From contig JAGMUV010000002.1 in the NCBI GenBank assembly GCA_020744425.1, forward strand, positions 992,001 to 1,056,000: a DNA stretch of 64,000 bases. The letters run 5' to 3'. The notes under the pieces were generated by a model. That model searched no databases. It was given only the letters and a program-made list of their open reading frames with translations, and had not been told where the DNA came from. Position 1 is the first letter of the stretch, and every line of letters starts with the position of its first letter. This DNA is from Dactylonectria macrodidyma (lineage: Eukaryota > Ascomycota > Sordariomycetes > Hypocreales > Nectriaceae). This document shows positions 43,842-53,810 of the stretch, piece by piece. The position numbers were made by a program, and so were the translations under genes.

Positions 43842-44617
43842 CGCTGTGTCAAAGTTCTTCTCGGTTGAGCCTCTTTTTTTTTTCATCATACGTATATCAG
43901 TATTCATCGAGTTAGTCCTTAGTTTCGGTTATGTCTATTTGTTTCAACTTCGCGGGTATGGACAAAACCGCATCATCTCGGTCTCGATAACTCGTAGCTA
44001 AGTCATTTCATGCGCTACAATTGATAAACTGACCTAGTGGTAATGGTACTGACTTGATCTAGGCACTGACGGAACGTTGATCAAATCTCAATTTATCAAT
44101 GCGTGATCCATCAATCTACTGAAATATACTAACGTTCGTGTATATCTCCAACGTGTTGCCCTCTTACTCCTTTTGTTCGCCATGGACGTCCGTCACCCTG
44201 TTCACGTGTCCAGTTTTGCACGAGGAGGTCTTCAACGTTGTATATCTGATTCCCGATTTTCACGAGATGTGATACTCCATCACTTTGTATTCTCTCATCA
44301 TCCAGATAACGTTGAATTTATATCGACTAACGGGTCATCTTTCCTCATTCCGTGCTTTGAATTTACCAATCAATATTGATCTAAGGCTACAGGATACACC
44401 TTCCATACGGCACCTAGCTAAGCACTGATCCTGTTGGAGCCTTCAGCTTCTCACTTGTGTCAGTCATAGTACTTGTTGTTTCGGGCGGCAACATTTTGTA
44501 ATGAAATATGTGGCAAATTAATGATTTGTATTACATTTATAACTCTAATCTCTATCCGTACGTTGCCACCAATGGTCATGTCCCCTTACTCCACGACGCG
44601 TCGTGTTGCCTGCTTCA
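43842..44617. other. Spacer between convergent genes
   Basis: About 780 bp holding the 3' UTRs of the zinc-finger and FIT genes. It contains a T-run at about 43874 and AT-rich stretches (44490-44560). No gene is supported. Confidence 0.35.
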
Positions 44618-45658
44618 TCAAATACCGGGGAGACCAATGACTTGCCTCAGGCCGGGAATGAAGCGAGGCAACATATATACAATGTAGTATGCAGTTGTCG
44701 CGGTCAAGAGTCCAGTAAACTGAAAGCTGTTAGTCACATTATCGCGGGAGCCTTCGCTGAGGGAACTTACCTTCTCAAACCAGGTGTGGAAGTAGATGGC
44801 CGTCATCAACAGCATCCAGATACTCAGACCCATAACGCCAAGCGCAAATTTGGTGCCCAGTCCCAGGTCAGATTTCCCCGCGCCTTGGCCAACCGGCTCC
44901 TCCGCTTCAACGTTGGCACTCTTCAGTGCGCCATCGGTCATGACGACGGATCTCTCCTCGGCTTGCCAGGCGGACCATCGTACAACCGACCATCCAACCT
45001 CCTGCATCAAGAAGACAGTGCCGAGGGACAACAAGAAAACGTGGCCTGAGATATCGTGGCCTCCTTTCCACTTGCCACCTGCAGCCTTACATGCTAGACC
45101 AGTCATCAGTTCTCCGATGCTAGTATCGCCCATTTGGACCTCCCTCTGCGCGAGCTCGCACCGGCCACCGGTCCATCGGAAGCCGCGGTCAATTATCGGA
45201 GCTCCGAAGCACCACTGCGTGACGAGGAACCAAATCGACGTAACGGCGGCCCAGCGCAGCCCGGCTTGGACTCGGCGCGGGCCGGCGGCGGTGCTGGGGT
45301 GGGTGAACAGAAAGGCGGCGAAGGCGACGGTGATCCAGGCCCAGCCGCGCTTGACGAAGAAGACGTTGAAGACGTTGGACTTTTGCGCAAAGTAGCTCGG
45401 GGCTACGGCCGGGTCCTGCGAGTGCGACTGCGCGATGGGGTCATACTGGGCCGAGCGCGTGTCCGGGGAGAGGACGGAGAAGAGGGTGCCGAAGATGAGC
45501 GCGACGGGGAAGACGAGGAGGAAGAGCCTCTCGATGGGCGTCGGGATGAAGGGCGAGTTGCGCGGCGTCGAGGCCGAAGCCGCGTTCGTGGCCATCGGCT
45601 CGGTCTTGGAGCTGGAGGGGGAGGCCGCCTGCTTTGCGGCGCGGCGAGTCGTGGCCAT
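44618..45658 (-). CDS. FIT-family ER membrane protein (Scs3-like)
   Basis: The exons are 45658-44771 and 44719-44618, with a 51-bp intron at 44770-44720 (GTAAGT donor, GTGACTAAC branch, TTTCAG acceptor). Spliced, the protein is 329 aa; unspliced it is 346 aa, since the intron is a multiple of three and has no stop. FIT (fat-storage-inducing transmembrane) proteins sit in the ER and act as acyl-CoA diphosphatases needed for lipid-droplet budding and ER lipid balance. About six hydrophobic segments are visible (first at about 44-62). The family's catalytic histidines are found in KGGHDISGHVFLL (H201, H206) and in YFHTWFEK (H291). The N-terminus is Ser/Ala-rich and cytosolic-looking. The intron begins directly after WFEK, inside the last helix-loop, so retention would add 17 residues there. 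Confidence 0.88.
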   Translation of the reverse strand: MATTRRAAKQAASPSSSKTEPMATNAASASTPRNSPFIPTPIERLFLLVFPVALIFGTLFSVLSPDTRSAQYDPIAQSHSQDPAVAPSYFAQKSNVFNVFFVKRGWAWITVAFAAFLFTHPSTAAGPRRVQAGLRWAAVTSIWFLVTQWCFGAPIIDRGFRWTGGRCELAQREVQMGDTSIGELMTGLACKAAGGKWKGGHDISGHVFLLSLGTVFLMQEVGWSVVRWSAWQAEERSVVMTDGALKSANVEAEEPVGQGAGKSDLGLGTKFALGVMGLSIWMLLMTAIYFHTWFEKVSSLSEGSRDNVTNSFQFTGLLTATTAYYIVYMLPRFIPGLRQVIGLPGI

Positions 45659-46714
45659 GGGGCGTTATGACAGGGAGGGAGGAACAAGGAGCGCAGAACG
45701 AGAGAATCGGGCGCGGAATCTCAATATCGCATCGATTGGATCGAGTGCGAACAGTGAACAGGAACAGAATTGGGTTGCGTTAGTGACAAAACGGTCTCGC
45801 TGGCAGCTTTTGTTGGCGGCGGTTGGACCTGCCACCTATGACGTCTATGCGCTGGTGGCGTGGAAATGGGATTGTGGGTTCGCGATGCTTCGATCCTGTC
45901 CCGGCTGCGGTGGAACAAACTTCCGGCGGGGTGTCGATCTGCCGCCTGAGGTTGCCAGGGGGGCAACCAGGCAGCTTCATCCAACATGGAGATATCTACG
46001 ATCAACCCCAAGATGCATCGGGGATGCTCCAAAATCTTCAGGAGATCAATAGACTCACCAGCCACACCAGACTACCCCAACATGAGATAGTAGAACGTCA
46101 ATCAGCCCTTCAAGCCACGACCGAAAGAAGCTCAAGCCAAGCTTCGCCGACTGACTCAGACCGTCATCGAACCACCCCTGTCAAGCCCCAGAGCATCACG
46201 ACCAGCACAAGCCCCTATAGCTCAAAACAATTGAACAGAATTTCAGCGAAGTAGCGTATACCACAGAGGTCATCCGACGGTGACCTGATCTTTGATCAAT
46301 ATTACCATACTAAGCTGTCCTTCGGGATGCCTTCGCTTTTTTGCCGCTTTGGGACCAATCTTAACTCGCATGGTTAGAAGTTCGAGTCCCATCGCAATCA
46401 ATGCCTCCCTATAGCTGCCTCGATTAATACTTTTTTTCTTGCTCCCAGGCAATTCTTTCCCTCGAATTCTTTTTATTCTCTATGATAATATCAGCCGCCT
46501 TACGTCCATTCCGTCCCACTCTCTCACCTCCCGTCGGCCACTTACACGGAGTACTTATACTATTTGCGCAACCATTCATCTCCAATCTACAATCTACAAC
46601 CTGTATTATACAGCTCTACCGTTCTTTCTATATTTCGAACTCTCACTCTCACACATTTATAACACCAAATACATTCACGCTTCCTTTATTACTTGGTATT
46701 AAGGCCCTTCTCCT
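45659..46714. other. Spacer upstream of the FIT gene
   Basis: About 1.06 kb containing the FIT gene promoter (45659 on) and the 3' UTR of the multicopper oxidase. The minus-strand 46270-46452 frame and plus-strand frames have no recognisable domain. Confidence 0.35.
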
Positions 46715-48850
46715 CTAAAATTGTCCAAACCAAATACTATCATCCGGCCGCATTCCCTTTTCTACTCCCTCTCGCTTACACATCTCTTTCTGGTCCGGTT
46801 CAATCTCCCATCCCCTTACCACCTCAGATCGTACCAATATCTGCATCAACATGCCCGACTCGGCATGCCACGTATTATGGCAGTGAAATGCCCACAGGCC
46901 CGGGTTGTCAAGCGTGACCCTGATGATCGCCCACGCGTACCCTTCAACCGTGATGGTGTCACGCCGCAGAGGATTCTCCAGCAAATTGTGCTTCTTGAGG
47001 TAGTTGGGCAGCTCAGCCTGGGTAGGCGGGTAGCCGCTATTTCCCTGTACGAGGACGAAGAAATTGTGGCCATGGAGATGGAAGGGGTGGGCGCCGTCGT
47101 CGAAGTTGTTGATCGAGATGTCGATGGTGCGGATTCCAGTCGTTTGCAGCACCATCTCCGTCTGGCGATGGAATGCCAATTCATTGATACCGATGGCGTC
47201 TTTGAGTGAAGCATCTCTAGCATCAGAATCTAGGAAGCGATGCAGTGATGGATGTGTTGCATTTGCATGCCAAGATGAGTCGTTGAAGAATCCTCTTGCC
47301 AGGCGCCACGCTCCAATCTCAAAATTGGCTCGAAGCATCACGAAGCCGTCTGCTGGAGGGGGTGATATCCCCTCTACCGGGCGCAGCATGCTCGTGTTGA
47401 GATCGCGACAGAGGACTTCAATCGCTTCAGGCCACTCAGTGCTCGTCGGCTTGTCTTGCGAGGGCTTCGACCCCGGAGAAGTATACCTGATGACCGCCCT
47501 GATCTCGGGCTGCAGGTACTTGTTAGGTCTCGTGAAGCAATGCGTCACCATCCGAGACCTCATCCAAAACTTTGACGCCGTCGTCACGTTGGTTTCTATC
47601 ACCACGCTGTATCGCTGTGCGGGGAGGATGTTCAGGCGATGAAAGGGCTCGGGGTGGACATCCGTGCCGTCGACCTCCGTGATGTAGAACGGGTGTTCGT
47701 CAAACTGGATCTGGAACTCTGCGAATGCGCCTACGTTGATGATGCGCAATCTGTGGCGTTTGCCAGCCTCGAGGTCGAAAGTTGGTGTTGAGCGGTTGCT
47801 GCTGTCACATGGCCAGCCTGCGAAGTCTGTGCAATCTCGTACGCCTTGGCCGTTGATCAAGGCATTGTCGGGAACTGGCTCATCATTTTCTTGATCGGGA
47901 GCCAAGTATTCCATCAGGAGATCCGAGGTCAAGTTGTGATAGTGGTCCTGCACCATCACCACTCTGTCGGTTGCGTACTCCAAGGCTTGAAGCTTTCGCT
48001 CTTGTGGTGAGTGCACGACCATCGGACCCAGCAATCCGTCTGACGCCTGAGCGCTGTGATGCGCGTGATACCAATAGGTCCCTGACTGACCTTTCACGTC
48101 GAATTGGTAAGTGAAGGTTGAGTTGGGGGCAATGGCGCATTGAGTTATTCCGACCGTGCCATCCATTGTGTTGGTCCCGTTTTGGAACATGCCATGGAAA
48201 TGAATAGCTGTCGCATTGACTGCCTGGTTATCGACGTGGACGATGATAGTGTCACCTTCGTTGCATTCTATTAAGGGCCCCGGATATTGATTGTTGATGA
48301 TGATCATGGGCCGATATACTCCGTCTGGGTTGAGAGTGGCAGACGCGATTGTCCAGTTGTATTCCCGAGTAATCGGGGACGCAGTGAAGTCCCATGATTG
48401 GGAGAGGACGTATTCTTCAGAATCCCGGATTCGCGGATCATCGGGGATTTCTTCATCGTATTTGAGGATGTTCGCCGACGATGAAGGCTCTAGCTGTGAA
48501 TGATCTGTTTGGTCCTTGTCGTGAGTACTAGAAGCGATGTGCCCGAAAATCAGGATGAGAGCTGTGAGGGTAAGGAGGGGGGCAATGACTAGAAAGGCGA
48601 AGATGGCGATACGTCTTTGCGTCCATAACGACGGTTTCTTGGTGGAATTGTCCTTCTCGTCGTCAGAGACGCCATGAGCTTCGAGGAATGGCTGCGCTTC
48701 TAGAGCTCGATCGTCATCCAACGAACTCGTCCGATCCATGTGATGAGATTCGTCAGTCATTTCTGCCAGTGCTCTCTCACACTCTCCCTGGTGCTGGCAT
48801 GATTGATCATTCAAGATCTCTTCATTGTTTCTTGCTGTCACCTCGTCCAT
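46715..48850 (-). CDS. Membrane-anchored laccase-like multicopper oxidase
   Basis: Intronless 711-aa protein. It has three cupredoxin domains and all four copper-ligand motifs: HFHG at 217-220, YWYHAHH at about 259-265, HPFHLHGH at 588-595, and HCHNTWHAESGM at 656-667, with M667 the likely axial ligand of the type 1 copper. Such enzymes couple one-electron oxidation of phenols or metal ions to reduction of oxygen to water. Instead of a signal peptide, the protein has about 80 mostly polar, acidic residues followed by a single hydrophobic helix (81-104), so a type II membrane protein with the catalytic domain outside the cytosol is expected. Many N-x-S/T sequons follow the helix. Laccase, ferroxidase or a conidial pigment oxidase are all possible; substrate is unknown. 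It is divergent from the acid phosphatase gene. Confidence 0.92.
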   Translation of the reverse strand: MDEVTARNNEEILNDQSCQHQGECERALAEMTDESHHMDRTSSLDDDRALEAQPFLEAHGVSDDEKDNSTKKPSLWTQRRIAIFAFLVIAPLLTLTALILIFGHIASSTHDKDQTDHSQLEPSSSANILKYDEEIPDDPRIRDSEEYVLSQSWDFTASPITREYNWTIASATLNPDGVYRPMIIINNQYPGPLIECNEGDTIIVHVDNQAVNATAIHFHGMFQNGTNTMDGTVGITQCAIAPNSTFTYQFDVKGQSGTYWYHAHHSAQASDGLLGPMVVHSPQERKLQALEYATDRVVMVQDHYHNLTSDLLMEYLAPDQENDEPVPDNALINGQGVRDCTDFAGWPCDSSNRSTPTFDLEAGKRHRLRIINVGAFAEFQIQFDEHPFYITEVDGTDVHPEPFHRLNILPAQRYSVVIETNVTTASKFWMRSRMVTHCFTRPNKYLQPEIRAVIRYTSPGSKPSQDKPTSTEWPEAIEVLCRDLNTSMLRPVEGISPPPADGFVMLRANFEIGAWRLARGFFNDSSWHANATHPSLHRFLDSDARDASLKDAIGINELAFHRQTEMVLQTTGIRTIDISINNFDDGAHPFHLHGHNFFVLVQGNSGYPPTQAELPNYLKKHNLLENPLRRDTITVEGYAWAIIRVTLDNPGLWAFHCHNTWHAESGMLMQILVRSEVVRGWEIEPDQKEMCKREGVEKGMRPDDSIWFGQF

Positions 48851-49455
48851 GGTATGTCAGTGGTCGCAATCCATAATGTCAAAACGACACAAACAACGAA
48901 ACAACTCTGATTAATTTAGTGAGGTGACAAAGAGAGCCCCAAAAAGATAGTGGCCTGTTGCAAAATCAATCAATCCAGTAACCATGATCCGAATTGATAT
49001 TAGGTGACATCGTTTGCATGCGCTGCACCACGGCCGAAAATGCCGGAACTTTTGGTGGAGTTGGGATCTTCATCCTCCACTTCGGATCAAACGGCACGCG
49101 AGCTCTCGCACGTGTCTCCCGCGGACACTCTGAGCTTCGACAACACGTGCCTGTATCAATGAATGGATTGGGATTTGTCTCCGAGAGCTGAATTCGAGCA
49201 GGGTATACGCGTTAAAAAGGCATCTTACACCATAGAACTTTCGTTGACCGAGGGTGGAGAGGGGAGTGTGCCAGGTTCGGAGGTCGGAGGAGATCCATGA
49301 CGATGCTGGCTTCGGCTCCGTGAACGGCACGATACACAGCCATTTGATGTATTTGACGATGCTGATATGAATCCTGGTATTTCCGTGCTAGAGCTTCACT
49401 CGAACCATCTGCTCATCGGTCCATCTCTCAGCTCCAACTCCAACTGCCCACCAAG
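48851..49455. promoter_or_regulatory. Divergent promoter, multicopper oxidase / acid phosphatase
   Basis: A 605-bp region between two divergent start codons. The segment around 49060-49160 is more GC-rich and contains CACGTG-like words (GCACGTGTC at about 49108, ACACGTGCC at about 49145). CACGTG/CACGTK is the core bound by Pho4/NUC-1-type phosphate regulators, which would suit an acid phosphatase. This is suggestive only. Confidence 0.35.
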
Positions 49456-50793
49456 ATGCTGTTTAAAGCTGCTACCGTTCTGGCCGTCGCCGGACTGGCT
49501 ATTGCTAGTCCTCACAAGAATCCTTATGAGAAGCCGAGCCAAGCCACTGGATGGGAGACCAGCTACACTGCTACTGGCACCGCTGAAGTTGCCGCTGCGG
49601 CTGCCACGGCCAAGACGAGCAGCCCGACGAGCAAGGTCAAGGGCAAGGCCTTTGACCGCATCGCCATCATCTACTTTGAGAACGAGAACTACGACAAGGC
49701 CATTGGAGACCGTGAGTACATGGTGTTTTCGTAACATGGGAACTCATACGCTGACTATCACTCAGCCAACTTTGCTTGGTTCGCCTCCAAGGGCATCACG
49801 CTCTCCAACTACTTCGGCGTCACCCATCCCTCAGAGCCCAACTATTTGGCCGCCATCGCCGGCGACTACTTTGGCATGCAAAACGACGACTTCAACCGTG
49901 CGGCTTCCAACATCACCACCGTCATCGACCTGCTCGAGGACCGCGGCGTCTCATGGGGCATGTACCAGGAGGACATGCCCTACTCGGGCTACGAGGGCTT
50001 CAAGTGGCTGAACCAGCAGAACGGCGCCAACGACTACGTGCGCAAGCACAACCCAGCCGTCCTGGCCGACAAGGTGGCCGGCTCTGAGCAGCGCCTGTCG
50101 CAGATCAAGAACCTCTCTATGATCGACACCAAGCGCTCCATGTTCCACAAGGACCTCAAGGCGAACAAGCTGCCGCAATGGATGTTCATCACTCCCAACA
50201 TGACCTCTGACGGCCATGACACCTCTGCCACCGTCGCCGGTGCCTGGTGCCGTTCGTTCCTGGGCCCTCTGATGGAGGACAAGCACTTCATGGACAACAC
50301 TCTGGTGCTCATCACCTGGGACGAGAACGAGACGTACGCGATCCAGAACAACATCCTCGCCATCCTCGTGGGCGACGCCGTCCCCGAGCACCTCGTCGGC
50401 ACCACTGACTCCAGCTTCTACAACCACTACTCGGAGATCTCTACCGTTCAAGCCAACTGGGGCTTGCCCACACTCGGCCGCTGGGATGTCGGCGCCAACG
50501 TCTTTAAGATGGTGGGCAAGAAGACGGGCGACAAGATCCGCAAGTGGAAGTCGCACAAGACGTTTGAGCACCGGTTCTGGAACTACTCGTACGCGGGCTT
50601 CTTCAACACCGATGGCGGCAACGCCAGGTACCCTGCCCCCAACCTGGATCTCGATGATAGCTTCTCTGGCCGAAAGGTCGACAGCGCTGTGAAGAAGGAG
50701 TGGAAGAAGAGCCAGGCTCCGACCTACTACAAGGATACGATTGAGCTGCCCGATGGGCTTAGTCCTCCCAAGGGTTATGCCCCTGTCGAATAA
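49456..50793 (+). CDS. Secreted acid phosphatase (phosphoesterase family)
   Basis: Two exons, 49456-49711 and 49766-50793, with a 54-bp intron (GTGAGT..CTCAG) give 427 aa. The N-terminus MLFKAATVLAVAGLAIAS is a signal peptide. The phosphoesterase-family metal/phosphate motif FENENYD lies at residues 74-80, followed by THPSEPNYLAAIAGDYFG, a hallmark of fungal phosphate-repressible acid phosphatases (PHOA type). Further conserved blocks are LITWDENETYAIQNN and YNHYSEISTVQANWGLPTLGRWD. The protein should release phosphate from organic monoesters outside the cell or in the cell wall. Several sequons fit a secreted glycoprotein. An Ala-rich linker lies at about 42-60. The upstream region has CACGTG-like words consistent with phosphate control, but this is inference. 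Confidence 0.93.
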
Positions 50794-51585
50794 TTAGCTG
50801 CACCTTTGTTTTCTGCCTGTACAGAGTACATAGATGAACTCCTCCTCTGTGTAGCACAAGAATATTAATTGAAAGCAATTATCGGCAATTAAGCATGTAG
50901 TTACAAGTGCTAGGTATCACGGCAATCCACGCCACCATCTAATCGGCCCTTATAGCTACCCATAAGCGACAAGACTATTGGGAATTAACTTTAGCAAGTC
51001 GGGCAAAGCAACGAAGCTGTTCGGAGGAGTGACGTATGCGCGAGATCTCGCCAAGTCGCCAAGTCGATGGAAGATCGGCACGACAAGCATTAGCACGAAC
51101 AAGGGTCCTCCCCCCCACGTGCCCCAAAGGTCCCTCGATTGTGGCTGCAAACGGCTTCCCCAGGAACGCTCGCCCGTAGTGGATCCTCTAGCATCGGTCC
51201 AGTTGCCAGGGTAGGTCAGGGAGAGGCGAATGAGATGGTGGGTGTTGATAAGCCAATAGATGGAGCATCATGCGCGTTTTCCAAGGGTTGAGGGATTGAC
51301 TTTGATCCCCGTTGTTGTATTGCGTGGGCTGGACGGCAGTAATATGCCGAAATAATGGGAAGGTAATGAGAGCTATCCAAGATAGTCACCGAGGATCCAG
51401 ATGGAGGGACGGAAGAGGAAAGTAGAAAGTGAACTCACATGTGGGTGTCTACAGTGCAACGAGAAGCTCTGGGATAGTTCGCCGTACATGTTCTTTCTCA
51501 CGACACTCGCAAAGCTCTGGATCAATGCCCTGCCACCTTTTTTCCTCCCATATCCTTCGAACTATCTCAACAAGCAGCACACCCA
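50794..51585. other. Promoter region of the iron-transporter gene
   Basis: A 792-bp spacer between tandem plus-strand genes. It contains TGATAA at about 51246 followed by CCAAT at 51253-51257. GATA sites and CCAAT boxes are the elements used by SreA and HapX/CBC in fungal iron control, including CCC1-type genes, but the HapX half-site spacing is not met here. Confidence 0.3.
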
Positions 51586-52395
51586 ATGAAGCCATCACAG
51601 AGCCCGTCCCTCACCCGCTTCCTCTCCGACTTCACCCTCGGCTTCTCAGATGGACTCACAGTCCCCTTCGCCCTGACGGCCGGGCTCAGCTCGCTCGGGA
51701 GCACTGACACGGTCATCTCTGGCGGCCTGGCCGAGCTATGCGCCGGGTGCATCAGCATGGGCATTGGGGGCTATCTTGCCGCTCGAGATGAAGTGCCGTC
51801 GGCGCAATCGAATAGCCGGCAGCAACGAACGCTTGACGATGAGGAGGAGGAGGCGAGAGGAATGCTGAGCTACGACGGAGATAGCGAAAGTGGTGCCAGC
51901 TTGGAGGTCACTGAGAAGTGCAGTAACAATGCAGAACATCTCATTCGTTCTCATCTCGAGCCCCTGGACCTTCCTCCGGCAATCATGTCAACCATCATGA
52001 CAACTCTACAAAGCGAACCAAACAGGACAGCTCGCGCTATCGCTGGCCTACAATCGTACAACGAAAAACTCTCCATCCCGCCCTCCGATTCCCTCCCAAT
52101 CTCCCCTCTCCTTTCCGGCCTCTCCATCTCTCTCGGCTACACAATTGGCGGCATCATCCCTCTCTGTCCGTATTTCTTCGCTGCCACAGTTGGGCTGGGT
52201 CTCCGTTGGAGCATCTGCCTTTGCTTAATCGCCTTGTTTATGTTCGGTTCCGGGAAGAGCTGGGTGCTTAGGGGAGAGGGATTGGGTTGGCGCTGTGTCT
52301 GGGAGGGGTTGCAGATGTTGATATTGGGGATGCTAGCAGCTGGGGCAGCGGTTGCTTGTGTCAGTTTAGTGGAGGGGGGGATAAGTCACGCATGA
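51586..52395 (+). CDS. Vacuolar iron transporter, CCC1/VIT1 family
   Basis: Intronless 269-aa protein of typical length. The N-terminal FTLGFSDGLTVPFALTAGLS is the family's characteristic first helix, with the conserved Asp (FSDG) and downstream Gly residues; SGGLAELCAGCISMGIGGYLAA is the second helix. A cytosolic loop of about 80 residues follows, rich in Asp/Glu (DDEEEEARG), as expected for the metal-binding loop between helices 2 and 3. Three further hydrophobic segments complete the five-helix layout (about 168-190, 193-216 and 238-260). The protein should load iron (and perhaps manganese) from cytosol into vacuole as a detoxification store. There are GATA and CCAAT elements upstream. It shares the neighbourhood with a multicopper oxidase; joint iron handling is possible but unproven. 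Confidence 0.92.
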   Translation: MKPSQSPSLTRFLSDFTLGFSDGLTVPFALTAGLSSLGSTDTVISGGLAELCAGCISMGIGGYLAARDEVPSAQSNSRQQRTLDDEEEEARGMLSYDGDSESGASLEVTEKCSNNAEHLIRSHLEPLDLPPAIMSTIMTTLQSEPNRTARAIAGLQSYNEKLSIPPSDSLPISPLLSGLSISLGYTIGGIIPLCPYFFAATVGLGLRWSICLCLIALFMFGSGKSWVLRGEGLGWRCVWEGLQMLILGMLAAGAAVACVSLVEGGISHA

Positions 52396-53810
52396 TGTTA
52401 TTGAAGGGGTCAAAGTAACGAAATATCTTTATGTACATATATGAGGAAGCTGACAACTCAGTCTCACCAACCACCCAAAGCACTATCCTAAAGACAGGTC
52501 CAATCTCAACCGACCCAACATTCCTTTTACTTATTTTCGATTTACGTTTGAGATACTCGTAAACAGGAGTAAAAGCTTACACCAAATCAGGTATGCAGAC
52601 GTTGCTCGAAACAAATAAACTGTTGACATATAGGCTTACGGCACCATCGTCCTTCACGTTTGACGACAATGTCTTGCAGTTCATGTAGATGGAGGCTATA
52701 TATTTCGGTGATAAAACACAAGACAAGAGAACAAGAGCGCAGCAGAAAAAAAAAGATCGGGGTTACAACACATTATACCGTTCAACGCTAGGCATCTCAC
52801 AGTGGATGCACATAATTTACACAAAATGCACATCTTCATCTTGGCAGCATCCCGTCATTTCAACAGGCAACCACACTAGCGTCAGCTGAACAACTCAGCC
52901 CCCTTATATTCAAGCCCAGCATAATTGCATTCCAGCGAAGTAGCTGATGAAAACTGCCTGAACGGTTAAAAACAAACGATTGTTTCTTCCACTAACACTC
53001 TTTCCTCGGAAAGCCTTCGCTTTTTGCCATTTTGAGCGACATTTGCACACAAGATGTTCGAGGTTCAAAAGTCGGTCACTACTTTTTTGGCCCACGATAG
53101 GTCCCGAAATATTCTTTTTTCACTTCAGTTTTTTGGTCATGGTCTTCTTTTAAAATATACTTGTTGCTTTATGTTCGTTCAAGTGTCGTGTTTAACCTCA
53201 ATGTCGCGATGCCTGCTCGCTCTACGAGCATTTCGCCTCGTGTTCGTCCCTGCTGCCTAGATGTTAGGCATCCAACACCACCGCCCATAGGAAAATGATA
53301 CAAGTCTTATTGTCCCGAAATTCAATTTGTTCCTCGGCGCAGCAGAAATGTTCAAAATCTGTTACAATCCAGCTCCTAGCCAGATCTACTGGTTTAAAAC
53401 TCCGTCGTCGTATGACCTCGGGTAGGTACAGATACGTGGGATGAAAGGACTATGCTTTCTTCATCCGATCTGTCTTTTCTACCCAATCACTTTACATCAC
53501 TGCCAGTCACACATCGCACACTCATTCATCCAAGGCAAACGCTTTGATTCAGCTCATATAGCTACCATGTTTCACGTGTTCCGAGCCCCCCCCGACCGTT
53601 GCCTCGGGCGTTGCATCGTTATCCCAAAAACTCCAATCCCAGGTGACGTTTTTTAAAAACCCAGTTACAGCACACCAAAACACAAAAAGAAAAAAAAGAA
53701 AAAAGAAAAGAAAAAATATAACACATCAAAAAATGGTTGTCGAAAGGAATAAACAGCCGTTACGGGCGCGGCGAGTCCTTCAATTTTATGTACATTGGGA
53801 GGGAATATGT
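52396..53810. other. Spacer between convergent genes
   Basis: About 1.4 kb between the iron transporter and the GH55 gene, holding both 3' ends. It contains an A-rich run at 53684-53720. No gene is supported. Confidence 0.35.

Noticed and set aside
45134..45670. 178-aa plus-strand frame rich in Gly/Arg/Glu
   Set aside because: Antisense shadow of the FIT gene in a GC-rich stretch; low-complexity product.
46270..46452. Possible tRNA or short dispersed repeat near GTTCGAGTCCC (46379), with weak similarity to 53000-53060
   Set aside because: No cloverleaf can be drawn around the T-loop-like word, and the similarity is too weak by eye to call a repeat.
51240..51275. HapX/CBC iron-response element before the CCC1-type gene
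   Set aside because: A CCAAT and a GATA word are present, but the downstream half-site is not at the expected 12-13 bp distance.
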